A stretch of 64,000 bases of DNA from Conchocele bisecta (lineage: Eukaryota; Mollusca; Bivalvia; Lucinida; Thyasiridae): NCBI GenBank assembly GCA_029237695.1, contig CM055266.1, positions 9,937,805 to 10,001,804 on the forward strand, in the 5' to 3' direction. Under the pieces are notes generated by a model that was given only the letters and a program-made list of their open reading frames with translations, was not told the origin of the DNA and did no database searches. Both the position numbers and the translations under genes were made by a program. Shown piece by piece: positions 57,031 to 64,000 of this stretch; within the stretch, counting starts at the first letter, position 1; each line of letters begins with the position of its first letter.

Positions 57031-58513
57031 GCAACAAATTTAGAGAACAACATTTGAAGACTAAAGACTTTTGAAAAACAAAAATAGGCATTGGGATCGA
57101 CGTGCCTCCCGACGCGCCAGCTTTGTTATCTTGCTGAAGTAACAATAGTTAGAACATAATTATGCAAATACTATCAAATTATAGCTGGTTTTCCTAGGTC
57201 GGACACGACCTCGTATCACAACAACTGAAATACTGTGTGTAACGCCCTAACGTCAATATTGTGGTGGCAAGTTCACATGTTCATTCGAGCATTATTGTTA
57301 TCCTGCAGAAATACATGTACATGTACATATAATGTATAGAACATTACTATTTTAAACATGTTCTTTTGTTGTTTTTTTGGGGGGGAAGGGAGGTGGGGGA
57401 GCCTCCGCTCAATAGTCCGCCGTGGCATTATTTTATTCACCGCTACGGGCCTGCAGTTTAATCACGTTCGTCCACATATACGATCGATAATCCATTCGCC
57501 AAAGTTCGCGGATTCGCTTCTCGTACATGCGGACGAACAGTGATCTAAATGAGGCAAAATCTCTAGCAGTTTAAAGACGTAAATCATTTACGAGTACATG
57601 TACATGAACATTTACATGATTTAAACACGTATAAAGCCACAAGTTAGATCAGGAAATAATGTATAAATATAGCTGTATAGCTTCAATGTACTTTGAAAAT
57701 ACCAGGCTAGTGACATTTCATATGTATTTGGCGAGACTAAGAACGCATCCGAGCCGAGCCTTATAAACTTGATATATATGTACTCAATATATGTAGTATC
57801 AAAATAACTATTTTTTTTAAGAAAACTAATTGGGGAGAGAGATGAAAATTGGCCAGCGTGTATTCGCTTAACAGGTTACCTGAAGACGATACTACAGTAG
57901 TCGATATGTATGTGGCTGATCTATATCTGCACCTAAATTCTTCTGAGGTGTTAATTGCAAATTTGCAAAGTATCATTCACTACCAACAATAGTCTCCATT
58001 ATAATGTATTCCGTTCTTGGTATTGGCTAGGGTCTGTGTGGTTCTGACTGGAGAAATTGAACTTATGGGTTTTGCGACCAGTGTAGATCCTGATCAACTT
58101 GTGCTTACGCACAGTCTGATCAGAATATGCACTGATCGCCATTCCATCTGTGAAACATACTTCCAAAATGTACAATATGTTTCGTAAATGGCGTCATATT
58201 ACGCATGTACTTTGAAAATTGTGTTGACTTTTAACTTTATTTATGAAAACATATAAATTTTGTAAACGTAATCAAAATCGTAACATCATATGGCGTGTCT
58301 CCTATATGGCTTTCAATGATATAGTAGTATGACTGCAACAGTTATACAATATGGTGATGTAGTTTTCTTCATGTGTTGTATTCTTTCTCCATGTACTCGT
58401 ACAGTACACGGACTGATGCTTTTGTCACTTACTATCAATTCAGCACAAAGTTGCCTTGTTATCTGGGAACACACAACAGCGTATTCTCCAGTTTGTACCA
58501 AAAACAAAGACAA
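57031..58513. other. Unassigned region
   Basis: Contains only a family C fragment (57694-57775) and AT-rich unique sequence. 58150-58275 resembles the interior of the 26.3-kb duplication (ACAATATGTTTCGTAAATGG). Confidence 0.4.
57694..57775 (+). mobile_element. Hairpin-capped element, family C, fragment
   Basis: Only part of the cap: ATACCAGGCTAGTG and GAGCCGAGCCTTATAAACTT. Confidence 0.5.
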
Positions 58514-58736
58514 TTGTACAGCGAAACCTCTCTAAACCGGACACCCTGGGAGGTCCCCAGGGTGTCCGGTTTAGAGAGGTTTCACTGTAAATCAGACATT
58601 TGATCATTCTGTGCCACAGTATTGTGCTATGTGATCATGAACAGGCATTATCACCGGAGATACATGACTAAGAAACCCATCAAAAATAAGATCACAGATG
58701 TTTCCTTGGTGTCCGGTTTAGAGAGGTTCCACTGTA
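58514..58736. repeat. pogo/Tigger-like MITE ends
   Basis: TACAGCGAAACCTCTCTAAA with its perfect complement at 58565-58589 (CCGGTTTAGAGAGGTTTCAC). Another end, TCCGGTTTAGAGAGGTTCCA, at 58713-58732. A third lies at 34929-34953. Confidence 0.7.
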
Positions 58737-59507
58737 TTAGCCATTATGTGCTAAGCTATGCAGGTGTCAGGGTAGGTCTGTTAACAATGGCTACATGTAT
58801 ATGTATTAGGATGTTATCTGTTGATAACACACGTTCATACAAAAGGTGGCAGTCCTCACACATTTTAGGCAATTTATGGAGTTTTCGGGCCCGCGACACC
58901 AGCCGAAACAAATTTAGGAATATTTCAACTTCAAATAATCACATAATCTGTTTGATGCATGCACTGACTACCTGATAGGTACAAGAGCTATATTAACAAA
59001 AAACGCAAACTCAGACATAATGCACAGGCTGTCAGCACTCTGCTATGTTTACACAAAATGTGCCCAAATCTGCATTTATTTGGCCGCGGCCACACATTTC
59101 ATAACATGGATTTCAAATATCCCATGCGGACACTGCACTAATACTTGCTAATTGTACCAATTCTGCAATCACACCTTGTCACACTGATCATAGTCTGTAC
59201 TGGTACCGACCGTTTTGTTTTCAAGCAGCAGACCTGCCTTTCTGACAGATAAAATGGCTGCCAATATTTCGGACGAAAATTCCGAGCAGCAGTTTCGCAC
59301 TCTTCTGCAACTGAAATCATGCCAGCATGACACAGATCACATATTTTTGCAAAAAAGTGTTTTATGCAGTGGAAAACATCATATGATGTTGGCTAATTAA
59401 TTGTAGAACATTTTCATAAGCCACAGACATGTGTTTTTTATGTATTTACTAGAAGGCCCATAGGAAAAATTCGAAACTAACCAAATCGCCCGAGGACTGC
59501 CACCAAA
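58737..59507. other. Unassigned region
   Basis: No convincing exon, hairpin or repeat seen apart from short fragments. Confidence 0.4.
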
Positions 59508-59820
59508 GCTGCATATGTGACCTGGCAAGTTATCCATTGTGTGTGTCCTACTACAGTGTACATGTAGTATGACTTACTGATTTCCAGATAGCGTCTGACT
59601 TTCTTCCTAGTGTACAGTTGATAACACACGTTCATAAAAAGCTGCATATGTGACCTGGCAAGTTATCCATTGTGTGTGTTCTACTAGTATGACTTAATGA
59701 TTTCCAGATAGCGTCTGTGGAAAAGTCGCGGGAATACTGGACGAAGGCCGGAAGGCCTCGTCCAGTATTCCCGCGACTTTTCCAAGTTAGTTTCTTCCTA
59801 GTGTACTGTTGACAGCGAGC
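59508..59820 (+). repeat. Tandem duplication, one copy with hairpin insertion
   Basis: AAAGCTGCATATGTGACCTG occurs at 59508 and 59638, and TTTCCAGATAGCGTCTG at 59581 and 59701. After the motif, copy 1 continues ACTTTCTTCC. Copy 2 has the hairpin and then TTTCTTCC. Confidence 0.85.
59718..59790. repeat. 73-bp hairpin insertion, 27-bp perfect arms
   Basis: TGGAAAAGTCGCGGGAATAC begins the left arm. The loop AGGCCGGAAGGCC is itself self-complementary. It is inserted in the second of two tandem duplicates. The first duplicate (59508-59634) lacks it. Confidence 0.88.
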
Positions 59821-59924
59821 ACATGTTAACATATTGATTGCATAACTTGCTTCAATGTTTTCCCTGGCAGGCAGCTGGTTGAGAGCATGCGAAGGGTGAC
59901 CCTCAGGTTTGACTTGATCCGGTT

Positions 59925-60180
59925 ATACCCATTATAAAAGTAGCAACAATAGTACTAAGCCTATTTACCGTTACGGAATGGGGCTACGTGACTGGTGTGG
60001 TGAGGACCTGACACCAGATCAGATTACATGTATTGTAATTTAAAAAAAAAAAATTGTAAATATTTTGTTCAGGTTTTGAGGTTTTCCCCCATCCGTACAT
60101 GTGAAATATGGGATTCGTCCACATTAACCCAGCCTAAATGACGTAACTTACATGACCTAACACCCCGTTAAACACCATTC
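59925..60180 (+). repeat. SINE-like repeat, opposite orientation
   Basis: TACCCATTATAAAAG, GGACCTGACACCAGATCAGA, ATATGGGATT, ending CCCGTTAAACACCATTC. Confidence 0.7.
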
Positions 60181-60691
60181 AATACATACAGTTTCTTATG
60201 TCCACTTATACTGATAATAACTAACCTTGACCACAAAATATACGACATTGATACCCCCATCCCCCAATTTTTTTTTAAAGTCAAGTACTTCATCAATTGA
60301 AATAATCAGCTCTAACGCATTATACTTGATAAGACAACAAACACGAGTGGTACAACGATTACTGGAATAAGAATATTTCTGCATTTCAGGGTCATTTGAC
60401 ATTGACCTTGACTTACATAACGTGACATTGACCCAGAATCATTTCACAAACTTCACCAACATACTCATTGATCTCAACAACTATAACATCAATATCAAAT
60501 GTTTGCACATAGCATCACCGAGTGTTAAGATATGACAATAACATGCTTCATTGGTGGCCATCTTAGATTTCTGCTATAAATAGCCAAGAAAATGAACATT
60601 CAGTTTGCTTCCATCAACATTCTTGAACGGTATTATCTGAAGGTCAATTGTGCCACATTTGGAAATGTTAGCAAGATCTGCGAATTTATTT

Positions 60692-60898
60692 TTTATACCG
60701 TCAACACAGTGCATATGTGCCGTGAAACACGGTGCCGTGAAACATTTTTGGTATCCTGTCAATACGACCTAATCACTGTGTATGGATATTTGCGGTGACT
60801 GGGGTTATTTTTTTGCATTTTGCAGAGCCTCGCCCATCCCGTTTCGTAAGCCTTGCCAGATATTTTCCCCATTCACGGCATTAACCTACTATTCTCTA
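60692..60898 (-). mobile_element. Hairpin-capped element, family B, inverted partial copy
   Basis: Begins TTTATACCGTCAACAC and ends with the cap arm ATTCACGGCATTAACC...CTATTCTCTAT. Only one arm of the cap is present. Confidence 0.7.
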
Positions 60899-62170
60899 TG
60901 ACTACCGTCCCTCACTACATTAGGGTTCAGCATACCCGCAATCGTTTTGTGACTGCTACACACACAGTCCGAAGTCAATACTTCCTTAAACCATGGTTTG
61001 TATCTTAAACCCTAGGTTAGGTTCATTTAAACCCTAGTTTGGGCTCGCCAAATGCACAATAATTCACTAAACCCCAGTTTGAGAGTCTAAATAATGGTTC
61101 AGGCGCCCAAACCCAAGTTTGAGCAATTATTATGCATTTGGCCAGAAACTGCCGTTTGAGGTAGTCAGGGTCTATAGTGATGCACAACTGAATAACTATT
61201 GTATGGTATATGTGTGAGTGTGTAATCGGTTGGTGACAATGTGTACAGGAGTAGCAATGTACATCCGATCGTCTGTGCAGTCTGTTTAGGTTTAGGACGA
61301 CGTCCAATGAATGTTGCATGCATAGGATCTGTTTTATTATGTTTTATTGGCTAAGTGAATGCACCGATTTTAATAGATTTAGTCATATAGTTATGCACAT
61401 GAGAAGAATCGTCCACTGGTGCACTGGATTCATTACAATCATATCTCGCTCCACTACGTGGGGCTCGCCCCTGACGCACCCCCAATACAAAAATCCTGCG
61501 TACGGGCCTGGGGTGGGGGGGGGGGGGTGTCCAGGTGAATGCTCCCCAGTAAAAAGTTTTTATGAGGATGCAATTTCCTGCATTCTGCTGCATTTTAAAG
61601 ACCAATTCGGACTGAATTGAATGACAGTTTTTACAACAAAACACAAGATAATACACTGTTCTGCTTGGCTATGCATGTACATAAGGTATTATATATTAAT
61701 ATAGGTATATATAGGCCCAGGACGGGTAGATCTAGGTAGGCATATTAAATACCTCGGTTTTTCTTCTCTTTTTTTTTAGTCAAAACGATGTGCAGGCCCG
61801 GGCCTTTTGGCCTATACTAATGGCAGCTACGCGCTGTACGTTTTAACACCGCTGTGAGGGTGTCAAAGAACGACAGTCATGTAACAATATTCATCTATCA
61901 TTATATCATATACCCATATGTTATGTGTTTACTTCATGTTGTATCTTTTATGTAATCTCTTATACAGGAAATAAAGAATATATATACGGTCGATAATATC
62001 CTCGTACATGCGGACCACAGGTGCCAGAAAATAAATCAGATGCTTTCTAATAGAAATTATATATACACTTATACAAATCATGATACTGGCAAGCGATTTT
62101 TTAGTCACCTGTGATGCGGACGAACCGTGCATTAAGTATTACCAAAATATGCTGTTTGAACATAGACACT
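60899..62170. other. Unassigned region with G-run element fragment
   Basis: 61440-61560 has CGCCCCTGACGCACCCCCAA and a 13-G run, resembling an end of the CAGGCGCGGATCC-type MITE. No exon recognised. Confidence 0.4.
61010..61145. repeat. Dispersed AAACCCTAGTTTG words
   Basis: Five or so palindromic AAACC(C)YAGTTTG(G) words within 135 bp, flanked by ATTTGGC/GCCAAAT and AATAATTC words on both sides, suggesting an inverted-end element. Confidence 0.5.
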
Positions 62171-62464
62171 AAGCTGCAGATAAGGTGCGTATTGACGTAT
62201 TTACGCACTTATTTTAGCAGAAAACACATTGGTTATCAAAAGTGAGAGTACAAAATACTCACAGAAATGTAAAATTTGCATTGATTTTCAAATTGAGTGG
62301 TGAAAATACCGTAAGAAAGTTGAAATTTACTTAGTTGAGCTGCAAAAAGCAAACAGTGTTTAACAATTTGTTCCCTATTTAATAAGGAAGAAAATGTATA
62401 ATACATTTGCAAAAGTAAAATACGCATTGAATTGAAAACAACAAACAACTTATCTGGAGCTCTG
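62171..62464. repeat. hAT-like MITE copy 7
   Basis: AGCTGCAGATAAGGTGCGTA to CTTATCTGGAGCTCTG. Confidence 0.7.
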
Positions 62465-62779
62465 CGGCACAACACTCTGCCATAACACAAATTGGTTGCA
62501 CACCACCGTCTGCGATAACCTTGCCGCTATTTGTTTTTATTTCAAAATACTTGAATAGTGTACCTGAAATCAAGCAGCTTGATTGGTTTAGCCTGAGCCA
62601 TGCTACAGATCAGGTTTAGCACATCAAACTAGTTGGCTGGCTTGCGAGTTGTGATTGCCAATATATGTTTAGAAACGTGGACAGCTGGGCATGAGTAACG
62701 CAGGTGGTTGTGTATGGCCGGTATGAATGACCAATCACGCCCTAGATTACCAGTATAGCATACATGCACTGGTGATACA

Positions 62780-63146
62780 TAGAGAATACCAGGCTAGTGT
62801 CTTTTGATATTAAGTTTATCAGACGAGGCTAGGAAACGCGTAGGAATTCCGAGGCTTGCCGAGGAATTCCTACCGTTTCCGAGCCGAGCCTGATAACTTG
62901 ATATCGAAAGATAGTAGCCTGATATTCTGTTTATCAGATAACGTTTTATGCTCGAAAATGACCAAAGATTACCTGTATAGCATACATGCACTGGTGATAC
63001 ACTCCGCGCCGGCGTAACATGTTTCAATTCGAAAAATGCACAAGTTTCCTGATGGGATCCCACTCAGCTCTACTTAGAGGTATCAGAGAAATGCATTCCA
63101 CGTCTAGTAACACGCGCATATTTATGTGTGCCGGTTACCTGACGAA
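62780..63146 (+). mobile_element. Hairpin-capped element, family C, copy 6
   Basis: TAGAGAATACCAGGCTAGTG, intact hairpin, TATTCTGTTTATCAGATAAC and a diverged right TIR GTTACCTGACGAA (63134-63146). Confidence 0.7.
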
Positions 63147-63336
63147 ACTGACTTTTTGCAGTGTATTCTGCATGTACCTGAATGGGAATTCGTAAAAAGT
63201 CCGGCGACTATTTCGACGTGAAACATTTTATGCCGGTGCGGAGTGAAGCACCAGTGACTCGAAATGTAATACAAATTCCAGAGACAAACGAAAGTTCGCA
63301 CGAATAATTGAGACGCGCCATGTGATTTTGTACCTT

Positions 63337-64000
63337 CGGAGATCTGCATAATTTCATTAAATACGTTTACAATATGTAACATGCGGAATATAATTCCATT
63401 TACGGAAGACATTGTACATTTTGTAGTATACGTATTTAATGAAATTAAGCAAATGACCGAAGGTACACAATCCCAAATCGTCTCACATAATAATTGTGAT
63501 TCAGCAAATGACGACAAAACACATATAGTATTAGATTTGATAATGTATTTAAACACTATTTAACGAACGGGACACAATTGGCCAAGGCCAGTATAGGCCT
63601 GTATAGTGGCTCTCACTGTACAATTACATTAAACCATGTGTACATACAATTTCGTCCTGTTAAAAACCTTTGTGGTTATAATAATTCTCTAAAGTGAAGC
63701 GCCGGTTATATGCGCCGGTTAAATTACATATGTATAGATTGAATTTCATACACGGCGGTTTTATATACATTGCCAAAACGAAAACTCCCTGTTTCATATT
63801 GCCTGTGTAGATATTGATAAACTTTAACCACGGTGCAAGTTAATACATGCACATATGCTGACAATTTACGAGACGATTCCACGAGATTGATATTGACGAT
63901 TTACAATTGTCGGAAGCTTGGAATAGGACAGAGCAAATGCACCTTATGACGTACGTCATTCGCATAGCCCAGACGCACAGTCTGATCACGCGTGCCACTA
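63337..64000 (+). repeat. Dispersed duplication, copy 2 (runs off window)
   Basis: Collinear with 26222-27200 but lacking the family D MITE (26946-27086). Both copies begin with a TIR pair TTTCATTAAATACGT ... ACGTATTTAATGAAA. Confidence 0.85.

Overview
The window is eukaryotic nuclear DNA, most likely from a bivalve or other lophotrochozoan mollusc. That is an inference from intron-rich animal genes, AT-rich and very repeat-dense introns, a mollusc-style SINE ending in a TTTAACG-type tail, Tc1/hAT/piggyBac-like short elements and a caspase with a death-effector-like prodomain. No prokaryotic features are present.

Two protein-coding genes are supported exon by exon. On the minus strand (23851 down to 1990) lies DNAJC27 (RBJ), a Rab-like GTPase gene. 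Six exons carry all the GTPase motifs (GNAEVGKS, ATIGID, DMAGH, NKID, SAQ). The J-domain exon is not in the window and should lie beyond its left edge. On the plus strand (36213-50954) lies a complete eight-exon, 392-aa caspase-8-like initiator caspase with a single predicted death effector domain, catalytic His224 and Cys266 (QACRG), and a caspase-8-like S-YR-K small subunit. Every exon phase closes in both genes.

The rest is mobile or repetitive DNA. It includes a broken minus-strand LINE (28.6-32.3 kb), a Tc1 transposase relic (4.2-4.6 kb), and a 4.66-kb element (19069-23728) flanked by the 8-bp repeat CACTAAAT that sits 51 bp from DNAJC27 exon 1. There is also a tiny LTR element with tRNA-Thr-like LTRs (25.8-26.2 kb), and many copies of palindromic MITE families (hAT-like, piggyBac-like with TTAA, pogo-like, and unclassified).

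Four patterns stand out. (1) Minisatellites built from real splice junctions: the 72-bp array before DNAJC27 exon 4 and the 33-bp array before caspase exon 6 each repeat the genuine 3' splice site and the start of the exon, the true acceptor being the last copy. A third 63-bp array (56.0-57.0 kb) repeats an acceptor-microexon-donor cassette. (2) Hairpin-capped elements: at least three families unrelated in sequence share ATAGAGRATA, a long hairpin, TATTCTA and then a TIR pair of form TTTAT...ATAAA. One copy is inserted as a single unit into another repeat whose uninterrupted paralogs are in the window. (3) A multi-kilobase imperfect inverted repeat (39.0-41.1 versus 42.3-46.0 kb) encloses only caspase exons 4 and 5. 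(4) Two neighbouring elements have TIRs made of tandem GGTCAAAACG-type motifs.
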